From a virus, in the IMG/VR virus record IMGVR_UViG_3300044718_000105, positions 1-32,976 of that record: a stretch of 32,976 nucleotides of DNA. One strand, 5' to 3'. Positions 24,580 to 31,157 of the stretch are shown here, one piece after another. Positions within the stretch are counted from its first letter, which is position 1; each line of letters opens with the position of its first letter. The position numbers and the translations under genes were made by a program. Below the pieces are notes generated by a model. The model was not told the DNA's origin. It saw nothing but the letters and a program-made list of their open reading frames with translations, and ran no database searches.

Positions 24580-25089
24580 TCACCGCGTCGGAAGTCTTCG
24601 CTGGACGGCCATCTGTGGCCAGCGCCTGACGTTATGGAGCATGTCGGCAGTAGCATCAGCCTCGCATGCTATGTATATCGTCGCAGGCGAGCCAAAGCCG
24701 GCACGCATCACCGTTTCACATTTGCATATCCTTACGAACGTCACTAGCTGCTCGATCAGCGTCTTGCGCGCGTGGCAGCCAGCGCACGTGCCCTGCAGGT
24801 TAGATCTAACGTCTGTGCCATCCTGGGCCTTCGGGATGACGTGGTCAACGTGTACTGAGCGCTCAATGCATCCGATGTTGAAAGGATCGGCACAGTACGG
24901 TTCCTCAGCCAGCACCGCAGGCCTGGTGACTCTAATCCAGTGGTAGTTATAGCCACGCGCCGCTGGGTTGCCGCGTTGCCGGTCATAATCACGCTGCTTC
25001 TGTGCGGCGTGCGCTCCACAACGGCCGCGCACTACGGCCATGTAAGGACAGCGCGGCTGGCTGCAAGCTGTGGGACTTGATACAGGCAT
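24580..25089 (-). CDS. HNH endonuclease
   Basis: 169 residues from the ATG at 25089; earlier ATGs at 25119 or 25182 are possible and none has a good ribosome site. The N-terminal part has CSQPRCPYMAVVRGRCGAH, a treble-clef-like Cys set, and YNYHWIRVTRPAVLAEEPYC. The core HNH motif is VHVDHVIPKAQDGTDVRSNLQGTCAGCHARKT. In HK97-type phages an HNH protein next to the terminase genes helps the terminase cut cos DNA. The last 60 residues (from LVTFVRICKC) do not look like the usual ending and may be an extension. The late control region lies between it and the terminase genes. Confidence 0.85.
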   Translation of the reverse strand: MPVSSPTACSQPRCPYMAVVRGRCGAHAAQKQRDYDRQRGNPAARGYNYHWIRVTRPAVLAEEPYCADPFNIGCIERSVHVDHVIPKAQDGTDVRSNLQGTCAGCHARKTLIEQLVTFVRICKCETVMRAGFGSPATIYIACEADATADMLHNVRRWPQMAVQRRLPTR

Positions 25090-25220
25090 TGGTGAAACAC
25101 AGTTGCCGGCAACTACCATGCGCCGCTTGTAGCCTTCGCATGAGGCGCCCCACCTCAGTGTTTGAATGCCGAGGCGACGCATGGTACTAGCCGGCCAGTT
25201 CTCTTACTTTACGAAGGGCG

Positions 25221-25367
25221 TTATAGACGGGTCCGCTTGCGCAGCGCCCACAACAACACAGCCGCGTCCCGCCGGCCGTTGAAAGTGATTGTTATTTCCT
25301 GCGTGCATCCGGTCTGCAAATGCACTACGGTCTTGCCCATGAGTGTCTGTTGCGTCCAGATGTGCAT
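25221..25367 (-). CDS. Small hypothetical protein (48 aa)
   Basis: 48 residues, ATG 25367, stop 25221. The protein (core MGKTVVHLQTGCTQEITITF and then GRRDAAVLLWALRKRTRL) reads like a beta hairpin followed by an amphipathic helix. A longer overlapping frame (25204-25386) looks less protein-like. No ribosome site is evident. A Met at residue 10 (position 25340) could be the true start. Function unknown. Confidence 0.45.
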   Translation of the reverse strand: MHIWTQQTLMGKTVVHLQTGCTQEITITFNGRRDAAVLLWALRKRTRL

Positions 25368-25392
25368 TGACAGTTACCAGCCGCATGTTTAA

Positions 25393-25518
25393 TTACGCGG
25401 CCTTGCGCAGTTCTCTTTCTTTGCGACGACGTTCAGGGCGCGTCATCTTCCGAGCCGGAAAGCGGCAGACGAAACAACTACCGACAGCAACGCCGTGAAA
25501 GCATGTAATGGTGCTCAT
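25393..25518 (-). CDS. Small Cys-containing basic protein (41 aa)
   Basis: 41 residues, ATG 25518, stop 25393. It opens with three Cys and a His (TCFHGVAVGSCFVCRF), a possible small zinc knuckle, and ends in a basic helix (RPERRRKERELRKAA). This is the sort of tiny nucleic-acid-binding protein that phage early or middle operons carry. The 33-bp tandem repeat ends 4 bases upstream. Function unknown. Confidence 0.5.
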   Translation of the reverse strand: MSTITCFHGVAVGSCFVCRFPARKMTRPERRRKERELRKAA

Positions 25519-25521
25519 TAG

Positions 25522-25590
25522 AAGTTCAGAAAAGAGAATCGGATAAGTGGATGAAAGTTCAGAAAAGAGAATCGGATAAGTGGATGAAAG
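25522..25590. repeat. 33-bp tandem repeat, two copies plus a fragment
   Basis: Bases 25522-25554 and 25555-25587 are identical over 33 bases, and a third copy breaks off at about 25590. On the minus strand each unit carries CACTTATCCGATTC, of which TTATCC matches the start of a DnaA box (TTATCCACA) only partly. It sits between the genes at 25642 and 25518 and could be a duplicated leader, operator or iteron. Confidence 0.85.
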
Positions 25591-25641
25591 TCAGGACAAT
25601 AGACCGAGGCAAGCCAATGTAGGCCGCCGTTGTTCCTGGTG

Positions 25642-25788
25642 CTACGCTTTAAAGATTTTCTTTGGGCTCTGGTCATAGGTGTGTTTTGTCGCGCGCAGGT
25701 ACTGGACAGAAATGATTTCTTTTATTCGAGATTTCGATATCCGTCCTATGCGGGAAATATCTTCAAGTGATGGCTTAGAGAGATCCAT
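25642..25788 (-). CDS. Small basic helical protein coupled to the NusG paralogue (48 aa)
   Basis: 48 residues. Its ATG (25786-25788) shares a base with the stop of the NusG-like gene (TGATG), a coupling junction. The sequence is helical and basic (LEDISRIGRISKSRIKEII, then KHTYDQSPKKIFKA). Not recognised. The coupling suggests it works with the NusG paralogue or regulates its synthesis. Confidence 0.55.
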   Translation of the reverse strand: MDLSKPSLEDISRIGRISKSRIKEIISVQYLRATKHTYDQSPKKIFKA

Positions 25789-26303
25789 CAAGCTGCTCCG
25801 AGCCAGGCTGGATCCAGTTCCACAGACACCGATCTGTTCAGCAAAGGAACGCTCACAATAAAACGATGTTTGGAGTTTTCTCTGAGAACAATTCCGTCAA
25901 TGCCGGCTAACGGTCCGTCACTGATCCGGATCTTTGCGCCAGGCTGCAGATAGGAATGTGATTCTGAGATCAGGCCAGATTCTGTAATCACTCGAATGCT
26001 CTCGATCTCCGCGTCGTCGATTGGAATTATGTGCTGGCCGAATCCAACAACACCTAGAACGCCTGGCACCATCTTCAGCGGCGCCTGCATTTCGGGTGTC
26101 ATGTGGCAGAACAGATATCCAGGGAAAAGAGCTGCCTCAATTTCCTTGACCCGGTCTGACCAGCGTCGACGGATTTTTTGTACCGGTGTGAACTCAGCGA
26201 AATCACGCAAGCGCATGAATTCAGCGGTTAGCTGCTCGCGCCCGGTATGAACCTGTACCGCGTACCAACGCTTGCCATCATTGCCTGGACAGGCTTTCGC
26301 CAT
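25788..26303 (-). CDS. NusG/RfaH-family transcription elongation factor paralogue, likely antiterminator
   Basis: 171 residues from the ATG at 26303, with GGGAG five bases upstream; an earlier start at 26375 adds an unsupported leader. Residues 12-108 form the NGN domain that clamps RNA polymerase: RWYAVQVHTGREQLTAEF, FTPVQKIRRRWSDRVKEIEAALFPGYLF, MVPGVLGVVGFGQHIIPID. Residues 119-150 are the KOW domain (LQPGAKIRISDGPLAGIDG, then IVLREN). The layout is that of the specialised NusG paralogues (RfaH, UpxY, LoaP) that let polymerase pass terminators in long operons. A phage copy located between the early and late genes, upstream of a promoter-terminator pair, suggests late antitermination. Its own leader (26304-26558) is long and structured. 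That it controls the late operon is inference. Confidence 0.85.
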   Translation of the reverse strand: MAKACPGNDGKRWYAVQVHTGREQLTAEFMRLRDFAEFTPVQKIRRRWSDRVKEIEAALFPGYLFCHMTPEMQAPLKMVPGVLGVVGFGQHIIPIDDAEIESIRVITESGLISESHSYLQPGAKIRISDGPLAGIDGIVLRENSKHRFIVSVPLLNRSVSVELDPAWLGAA

Positions 26304-26428
26304 AAAACTCCCAATAAAGCTGAAGCGCGTTGCCCCGGCTTCACTGGAGGGCGAAGGAATCAGGACTGCCGGCACTTCAATAAGCTTGGAAGCCCGCTAA
26401 GACTCGCGCTTAGAGAATGCTGATGACG

Positions 26429-26447
26429 GTCCTGAAACCTTCAGGAC
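26429..26447. promoter_or_regulatory. 8-bp hairpin in the leader of the NusG paralogue
   Basis: GTCCTGAA (26429-26436) pairs with TTCAGGAC (26440-26447) over a 3-base loop. On the plus strand a TTTTT stands seven bases after it. In the minus-strand leader of the NusG-like gene it could be a regulatory stem. RfaH-type proteins read a hairpin in their target site, so it is worth testing. Confidence 0.45.
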
Positions 26448-26518
26448 GGAGACTTTTTGGAATGTTCAGTTGCGACGATAAGGGGGGATTCAGAGTTGCA
26501 CAAGAGGGTGCTGGCGAA

Positions 26519-26550
26519 CTGCTGGCAAAGTGACAGCACTTTGCCAGCAG
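26519..26550. promoter_or_regulatory. Perfect 14-bp hairpin between the ribbon-helix-helix and NusG-like genes
   Basis: CTGCTGGCAAAGTG (26519-26532) pairs perfectly with 26537-26550 over the loop ACAG. It lies 8 bases past the stop of the ribbon-helix-helix gene and about 215 bases before the NusG-like ATG. There is no T-run on the minus strand, so it may stabilise RNA or act as a protein-binding site rather than terminate. Confidence 0.6.
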
Positions 26551-26558
26551 TTGTGAAT

Positions 26559-26732
26559 TTAACGGCGAGAGCTGCTACTCTGGCGCTCTGGCAGGCGATC
26601 AAGTATGCAGTTTACGGCCGCATTGAACGACACGCCCATGCGTCTCGCTTCTCTATAGATGCGGTCAAAATTCTGATCGCTAAAGGCGATAGTTGTGCGG
26701 TTTGGTTTGTTTTTACGTTTTGTAGTGGCCAT
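26559..26732 (-). CDS. Ribbon-helix-helix DNA-binding protein (Arc/MetJ type)
   Basis: 57 residues from the ATG at 26732; a TTG at 26747 adds five residues. A basic N terminus (MATTKRKNKPNR) leads into the strand TTIAFS, the helix QNFDRIYREARRMG, the turn VSFNAA and the second helix VNCILDRLPER. This is the complete RHH order. It probably binds operators as a dimer, for example in its own promoter (a weak TTGAGC-18-TACCAT pair lies upstream on the minus strand) or the palindrome at the late promoter. The rightward gene at 26879 is divergent. Confidence 0.8.
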   Translation of the reverse strand: MATTKRKNKPNRTTIAFSDQNFDRIYREARRMGVSFNAAVNCILDRLPERQSSSSRR

Positions 26733-26878
26733 TGGCTGGATGTCCAAAAAAATGAATTAGTAGTTTTGAAAGCTATGGTACAGCCCTGATCCTAAGTAGC
26801 TCAATCAGGTTACAACTGGGGCGGGGGAGATCTCTGGGGCTTCACCTTAGCGATCCAGAGACAAACTACTGTACCACG

Positions 26879-27247
26879 ATGCACGACGGTATTAAGGTGA
26901 AAAATACAGCTCACATAAGCCAGAATGCAGCTCCTGGTATCCATCGAACCACAGTGGAGCGCCAGGGGGATCGAGCCGAAGTGTCCGGCCTGGTGGCGTC
27001 GATCCGGACCAGGCATGGCCGGCGCGGCGCAAAGAAGCCGTTCTATGTAATTTGCTTTGTGGATGGTTTCGAGATCACATCGTTTCATACCTCGGCCGAC
27101 TCGTTACAGCGGTATGAAAAGGCCCGCGGCAATACTGTCCAGGCAGTAGCGAAAGTGACCCGCGCGCGTGATGATCGGGAATACTTCAATTTGCAGTTCT
27201 TTAGGTCTATTGGAAACGTTTCCACACCCGACTCTGCACGGGTTTGA
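26879..27247 (+). CDS. Rightward OB-fold-like protein of unknown function
   Basis: 122 residues. Residues 33-110 have alternating strands (AEVSGLVASIRTR, KPFYVICFVDGFEITSFHT, TVQAVAKVTRARDDREYFNLQF) that look like an OB fold, so single-stranded nucleic-acid binding is possible. The first 30 residues are less ordered; a GTG at about 26897 could be the true start. There is no ribosome site by either start. It is the only rightward gene in this half of the window and diverges from the RHH gene, and could be a regulator or replication accessory. The fold call is by eye. Confidence 0.5.
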   Translation: MHDGIKVKNTAHISQNAAPGIHRTTVERQGDRAEVSGLVASIRTRHGRRGAKKPFYVICFVDGFEITSFHTSADSLQRYEKARGNTVQAVAKVTRARDDREYFNLQFFRSIGNVSTPDSARV

Positions 27248-27845
27248 TCTGCGCTTTTGATCTTTGCCGATATCCACGGCATGCTTACGGTTGAGCTGAC
27301 AAGTTTGGAAGCTCGCGTGCTTTTCGCCCTTAGTTGGCGAGAGCGGGGAGAGTTTGAGAGGGGCGGCAGTCCCTCTCAATGAAACAAGGCGGAGCCCGAC
27401 GCGCAGCCACCGAAGATAATTTCCACAGCGTCCACAGGCGGAGATCACGGCGGCTGGGAAATAATTTGGTCGCGGAATTACAGCCAAAATCACTACTTCC
27501 GTAATTTCGAGCCCGAACACCCGTATTTTCAACTCCGTAGAACCTGTGAATTCGCTACAGTAGACACGTAAAAACGCTTCTTCGGAGATGTTGGTTTTCC
27601 ACAATGTGGAAAGTTAGCGTAAACGAATGTTGTCAGCGAAGGTCGCCACCGGTCGGATCCCGCCTCTCTGCGTAAATTAACGATTACTGTTAACGTTTGT
27701 TATCGCAGGAAGCAGGTGGGAAAAGTGAACATAAATCAGTGCGAAGCCGCATAAACACTGCTTATGTCGACAGGATTCGATCAGGCACACCTTTCCCTTT
27801 GCTTTTCTGTCGTGCGCTGAGATGTGTTGGGAATTAGAAAGTGCT
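27248..27845. other. Gene-free 600-bp stretch with palindromes and TCCACA motifs (possible origin or control region)
   Basis: No convincing gene on either strand. Features: a 9-bp hairpin (27354-27362 with 27371-27379); ATTTCCACA at 27419-27427 and TCCACA at 27431-27436; a 17-bp palindrome TTTCCACA-A-TGTGGAAA at 27596-27612, which holds two inverted near-DnaA boxes; two GCGTAAA copies near 27618 and 27670 and a GTTAACG near 27690. It separates the replication-like gene from the regulator block. An origin is plausible by position, not proven. Confidence 0.45.
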
Positions 27846-29009
27846 TCAGTTTGGAGGCTGGGGAATGAGAACTTTAATGATTTTTTCAGGGATGCCGGCT
27901 GTCAACATTTTTTCAGAGCACGCGCGCCAAAACGTGTGCAGCTTTCTTTCAGTGCCGGTCCACTCATCGAGCAGGGCCCGGTGGATCTCGCTCGCCAGTC
28001 GCCAATAGCTCTTATCCTGGATCTGCTTACGGAAATGTTTCAGCCGGTCCAGTTCCTGTCGCGCGTGTTCCCATGTAAGCATTCGATCGGCGATGTAGAT
28101 ATAGAGGCAAGAAGGCTGATGCCAATTTCCCGCTTCGTCTTTATACGCCTTATAGTGTTTGACCTGGAGGACGCCGACCAGCTCCCAGAAGCGGATCGCG
28201 CGCCTTACGGTTTTAGTGTGCATCGAAAGGGCCTGGGCGATTTTGCGCTGTGACACCGCAACGTCATAGCGAAGGCCCTTGCGCGCTTTCGTATTGGGCG
28301 GTTCGCCCTGGATCAGAGTCTTTAGCTGAAGCAATCCGCAAGAGCAGAGGTATTCAAACACCTGCTTGGCTGTCTTCGCTGTGACTCCAGCTTTTCGAAG
28401 TGCTTCGTGAGTCATCCACCGCTGATCAGCCATCCATCCCGGAACGTGATAGTACCCGTTGGCTTTCGACTTGGTGTCGAATTTGACCGGCAGGGAAGCA
28501 CTGCGCAGATCCTCCAGCTTTGGGAGCGCATAATCCTCTTTCGAATATCTGGGGTTTTTGCCTTCCGGTAGAACGGTGTGCAGATGAGACGCACAAGCAT
28601 ATTTTTTTCGTTTCGATTGCAGAAGCTTCGATCTGCGGAGATGGCGCTGTATCGAAGACCGTGAACGCAAGCCCGCGGCCGCGGCCAAAGCCATTCGCGT
28701 GGCTGGATCCACGATGCTGCGCTTCTTGCCGTCCTGGGGGATACAGCCGGCCATTGTCGCGGCGTTGAAAACTACAATCTCAGATTTTTTGTCAGGATGA
28801 ACGCGCTCTGAGGCTCTTGCAGGATTGAGCCCTTCCAGCCCCAGGGCGCGACGTGCCGGAGTGGTTTTGTGATCGTACAACTGCTCGCCCTCGAGCGCAT
28901 GCATCAGCCTGGCCATGCGGAAGGTCTCGGCATAATTCGGAGTGACGCCGCATTCCTGGAAGGCCTGCGGCGCCACCGGCTGAGGGTGCTTCTCGAAGAC
29001 GTTGGCTAT
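27846..29009 (-). CDS. Winged-helix protein, possible replication initiator, with apparent AUA start
   Basis: 387 residues if translation starts at ATA 29009. That codon sits 6 bases after a perfect AGGAGG (29016-29021) and overlaps the upstream stop as ATAG, like the ATGA junctions nearby. The next usable start, GTG 28976, has no ribosome site. The N terminus is basic with RARR-like helices (RMALAAAAGLRSRSSIQRHLRRSKL). Two winged-helix segments follow: WMTHEALRKAGVTAKTAKQVFEYL and VSQRKIAQALSMHTKTVRRAIRFWELVG, as in phage O-like and plasmid Rep proteins. The C terminus is helical. Next to the gene-free region. The replication role is inferred. Confidence 0.6.
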   Translation of the reverse strand: MANVFEKHPQPVAPQAFQECGVTPNYAETFRMARLMHALEGEQLYDHKTTPARRALGLEGLNPARASERVHPDKKSEIVVFNAATMAGCIPQDGKKRSIVDPATRMALAAAAGLRSRSSIQRHLRRSKLLQSKRKKYACASHLHTVLPEGKNPRYSKEDYALPKLEDLRSASLPVKFDTKSKANGYYHVPGWMADQRWMTHEALRKAGVTAKTAKQVFEYLCSCGLLQLKTLIQGEPPNTKARKGLRYDVAVSQRKIAQALSMHTKTVRRAIRFWELVGVLQVKHYKAYKDEAGNWHQPSCLYIYIADRMLTWEHARQELDRLKHFRKQIQDKSYWRLASEIHRALLDEWTGTERKLHTFWRACSEKMLTAGIPEKIIKVLIPQPPN

Positions 29010-29455
29010 GTGCGGCCTCCTATGTCTCCCTCAAGCCTGTACTTTGGGAATCTAGTTTTGAGCTGAACAATTGCCGGCCGCAAGATGGGATAGTTATTGG
29101 AATCGGCCATTAACGCCGCCTGCACAAACGCCTTCAGAAACCCGCCTGCTGGCGCCGGTTCGCCTTGCGCGATGCCGTACAACCAACGCTGAACTTCCTC
29201 CTCATCTTCCCGCACTGTGGCAGGACCTAGCTGGGAACGTTCCCCTGTTACACGGTCAGCATTCACACGTTTGAAATGGTCATACATCGAAAGCGTAGAA
29301 TCTAGCTTCGTTGCGATGCCACGTATAGAGTCATCCCAACCAGGACGCGATAGAGCCAATTCAGCAAAAGCAAGAACAGCCATTTGCCTTTGCATTTCGT
29401 CCAGCTCTATTTTGTGCAGGGAATCCGCCCCAACAATGAATTCATTGGGCGGCAT
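29006..29455 (-). CDS. Hypothetical early protein
   Basis: 149 residues from the ATG at 29455, with GGAG five bases upstream. Helical: IELDEMQRQMAVLAFAELAL, then a charged middle (VREDEEEVQRWLYGIAQGE) and FLKAFVQAALMADSNNYPILRPAIVQL. Not recognised. It overlaps the next upstream gene by 14 bases and the next downstream gene by 4 bases if that uses its AUA start. Confidence 0.6.
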   Translation of the reverse strand: MPPNEFIVGADSLHKIELDEMQRQMAVLAFAELALSRPGWDDSIRGIATKLDSTLSMYDHFKRVNADRVTGERSQLGPATVREDEEEVQRWLYGIAQGEPAPAGGFLKAFVQAALMADSNNYPILRPAIVQLKTRFPKYRLEGDIGGRT

Positions 29456-29771
29456 ACATTCTCCGATCTGGGCATTCTGTTTCCTCACACTTGATAAGCG
29501 TGGCACCATCTTTTGAAATGTGAACCAGAGCCTGATTCATCGTGTACTGGATCCGAGTTCGGCCACCGTTGTGTAGCGCACGTGTCATCTTGCCGGCGAG
29601 GGAAGCAAGCAAGAAACGATTGCTGATCTGTTTAACGGATTGGTGGACCAGCGCCGACCGAACACCCTTTAATACTGGATCTTCATTCAGAACTGGAGGC
29701 GTGTTGGCGGCAGCTATTCTGCGAGCTTTGACGGACGCTTGCACGTCGGCCCATGGAACGGATGATGTCAT
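29442..29771 (-). CDS. Hypothetical early protein (109 aa)
   Basis: 109 residues, ATG 29771 in an ATGA overlap with the upstream stop. The N-terminal half has WADVQASVKARRIAAAN and VKGVRSALVHQSVKQI-like helices. The C-terminal half has MTRALHNGGRTRIQYTMNQALVHISKDGATLIKCEETEC, beta-rich with two Cys. No family recognised. Confidence 0.6.
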   Translation of the reverse strand: MTSSVPWADVQASVKARRIAAANTPPVLNEDPVLKGVRSALVHQSVKQISNRFLLASLAGKMTRALHNGGRTRIQYTMNQALVHISKDGATLIKCEETECPDRRMYAAQ

Positions 29772-29959
29772 CGCACTACCCTCAGTTTCCGGATGAACAA
29801 TGTTGCCCTTTGTCCACGCCTGGAATGAAGCGCAGCATGGTGCCCCTTACGATAGCCGCGATTGAAAGATCGCCTGGCTCCTCGGCGATGCAATACCGCC
29901 ATCAGCAAGACTCCGAGCAGCATTCCTACCAGGATGCAGCCGATAATGGTGATCGTCAT
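29768..29959 (-). CDS. Small membrane protein with basic tail (63 aa)
   Basis: 63 residues from the ATG at 29959, in an ATGA overlap with the upstream gene. A long hydrophobic helix (TIIGCILVGMLLGVLLMAVL, residues 4-23) is followed by a very basic tail (HRRGARRSFNRGYRKGHH and RRGQRATLFIRKLRVVR). It is likely an inner-membrane protein with a cytoplasmic, nucleic-acid-compatible tail. AGGAG stands 11 bases upstream. Confidence 0.6.
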   Translation of the reverse strand: MTITIIGCILVGMLLGVLLMAVLHRRGARRSFNRGYRKGHHAALHSRRGQRATLFIRKLRVVR

Positions 29960-30177
29960 AGTGAGATCGCTCCTGTTCCTGCAGCGTGTCCAGTCCAGCC
30001 GGCTTTCTTGAGGCAAGATGGTTTGCTGCATAAGCCAGGTGCTACCCACCAACAGGACATAGGCTGTCCGTCAGGTCCCTTTACCTGACAAGCGCTCACG
30101 TCGGTGCAACCACACATCCCGCACTCCTGGAAGAGTGCGAACAGTGGTTGGATTTGATTGTTCAAGTGTGCGTACAA
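29956..30177 (-). CDS. Zinc-ribbon-like small protein, paralogue of the protein at 30457
   Basis: 73 residues starting at TTG 30177 with AGGAGG 8 bases upstream, the strongest ribosome site in the early region. Residues 19-55 carry C-x2-CGCTDVSAC, then CWWVAPGLCSKPSC: six or seven Cys in the same pattern as the larger protein at 30457-31056 (C-x2-CGCTEDKAC ... CHWVAPGLCSNPKC). The motif looks like a metal-binding knuckle seen in phage proteins of unknown function. It is coupled downstream by an ATGA overlap. Confidence 0.65.
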   Translation of the reverse strand: MYAHLNNQIQPLFALFQECGMCGCTDVSACQVKGPDGQPMSCWWVAPGLCSKPSCLKKAGWTGHAAGTGAISL

Positions 30178-30205
30178 AATTCCGACCTCCTCGTTTGTGA
30201 AATTT

Positions 30206-30415
30206 TTAAACTTTTTTCAGTAGTTGCCTCAGGTGAGCGTTAACCCTGTCTGGCTTCGGCGGCGTTAACCCACATTCTTCGTACGCAACCGCTTTTATGC
30301 GGTCCGCGATCTTGGGATGATTGAATTTAACCCACTCCCATGACAGCGTACGGATCAGTGATCCGACGTGTTGACGCCCGCGCATGCGTACCGTTGATGG
30401 TTTTGTAATTGTCAT
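30206..30415 (-). CDS. Hypothetical small basic protein
   Basis: 69 residues from the ATG at 30415 (an in-frame ATG at 30523 overlaps the upstream gene and is less likely). Basic and helical: TVRMRGRQHVGSLIRTLSWEWVKFNH, then KIADRIKAVAYEECGL and NAHLRQLLKKV. Looks like a DNA-binding or structural helix bundle. Not recognised. Confidence 0.5.
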   Translation of the reverse strand: MTITKPSTVRMRGRQHVGSLIRTLSWEWVKFNHPKIADRIKAVAYEECGLTPPKPDRVNAHLRQLLKKV

Positions 30416-30456
30416 TTGTTCTTCAACTGAGGCGCTTCTCCTGCATCCATCCATGT

Positions 30457-31056
30457 TTACGTCACAGGGCCGACCGCCTTCAACGCGCTCATGCTGATCA
30501 CAACGATGATCTGGTTCTCCCATGGCGCCGGCTCTGGTACCTTGCAGAACACGAGAAAGGCGTGAACCTGTAAAGAATTAAGCGAGGGAGACATCACCCA
30601 GGTTCCAGGCCCGATCTTGCGAAGGCCGAATTTCTTGACGCTGCCGTCCTCATCCAGTTCGTATTCGCCTAGCTTGAGGGGCAGTTCGATCAGGATGGGA
30701 TCGCCGAAAACCAAGGCGCGCAGAATTGCAACCGGTTCAGTGAGCGGATCCATCACTGTGAACACACCATCGCCTTCCTTGGTCGGAACCCAATTAATGA
30801 CTTGTTCTTTATTGCGCCATTCCGGTGTCAGATGTGCGATGGGATTACGCAGGCCGAAATCTCCAGGTTCTTCGAGGTAGTCACCTTTTTCGAAGGCATC
30901 CGTGCATTTTGGGTTGGAGCAGAGGCCAGGCGCCACCCAATGGCAGGGCTCGGCGGTCTGTGGATCGACGCACGCCTTGTCTTCTGTGCAGCCGCAAATA
31001 ATGCAGGCCATTTCGTCCGATCTAACCAGTGCCGCTACAGCTTGAATGTCTTTCAT
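30457..31056 (-). CDS. Protein with a zinc-ribbon motif and a beta-rich C-terminal domain
   Basis: 199 residues from the ATG at 31056 with GGAAGG four bases upstream. Residues 17-52 contain C-x2-CGCTEDKAC ... PCHWVAPGLCSNPKC, the motif shared with the 73-residue protein at 29956. A second domain follows (WVPTKEGDGVFTVMDPLTEPVAILRALVFGDPILIELPLKLGEYEL, then GTWVMSPSLNSLQVHAFLVFCKVPEP) that I do not recognise. The shared motif suggests a common partner or metal site. Coupled at its start by an ATGA overlap with the 34-residue gene. Confidence 0.65.
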   Translation of the reverse strand: MKDIQAVAALVRSDEMACIICGCTEDKACVDPQTAEPCHWVAPGLCSNPKCTDAFEKGDYLEEPGDFGLRNPIAHLTPEWRNKEQVINWVPTKEGDGVFTVMDPLTEPVAILRALVFGDPILIELPLKLGEYELDEDGSVKKFGLRKIGPGTWVMSPSLNSLQVHAFLVFCKVPEPAPWENQIIVVISMSALKAVGPVT

Positions 31057-31157
31057 AAAGCCTTCCAAAATATGCCTAGCGTTACCACAGCCCATACGAG
31101 AGCGATAAGAACCATGGACCAGCGAGATTTTGCGCAGCAATTGCCTCCATATCTCAT
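31053..31157 (-). CDS. 34-residue membrane peptide, overlapping both neighbours by 4 bases
   Basis: ATG 31155-31157, stop 31053-31055. The start lies inside the stop of the ATPase gene (ATGA) and the stop inside the start of the next gene (ATGA). The product is a basic Cys-containing head (MRYGGNCCAKSRWS) and one hydrophobic helix (MVLIALVWAVVTLGIFWKAL). Both junctions being perfect couplers argues that it is real. Function unknown. Confidence 0.6.
   Translation of the reverse strand: MRYGGNCCAKSRWSMVLIALVWAVVTLGIFWKAL

Noticed and set aside
24372-24656. Leftward 94-codon frame over the late control region
   Set aside because: Composition is not protein-like and it overlaps the HNH gene end and the promoter.
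25204-25386. Leftward 60-codon frame
   Set aside because: Overlaps the 48-codon frame at 25221-25367, which encodes a more protein-like sequence.
25522-25590. CRISPR array
   Set aside because: The repeats are directly adjacent without spacers, and no cas gene is present anywhere in the window.
27104-27604. Leftward open frame of 166 codons
   Set aside because: Overlaps the better supported OB-fold-like gene in antisense and the palindromic region; no domain recognised.
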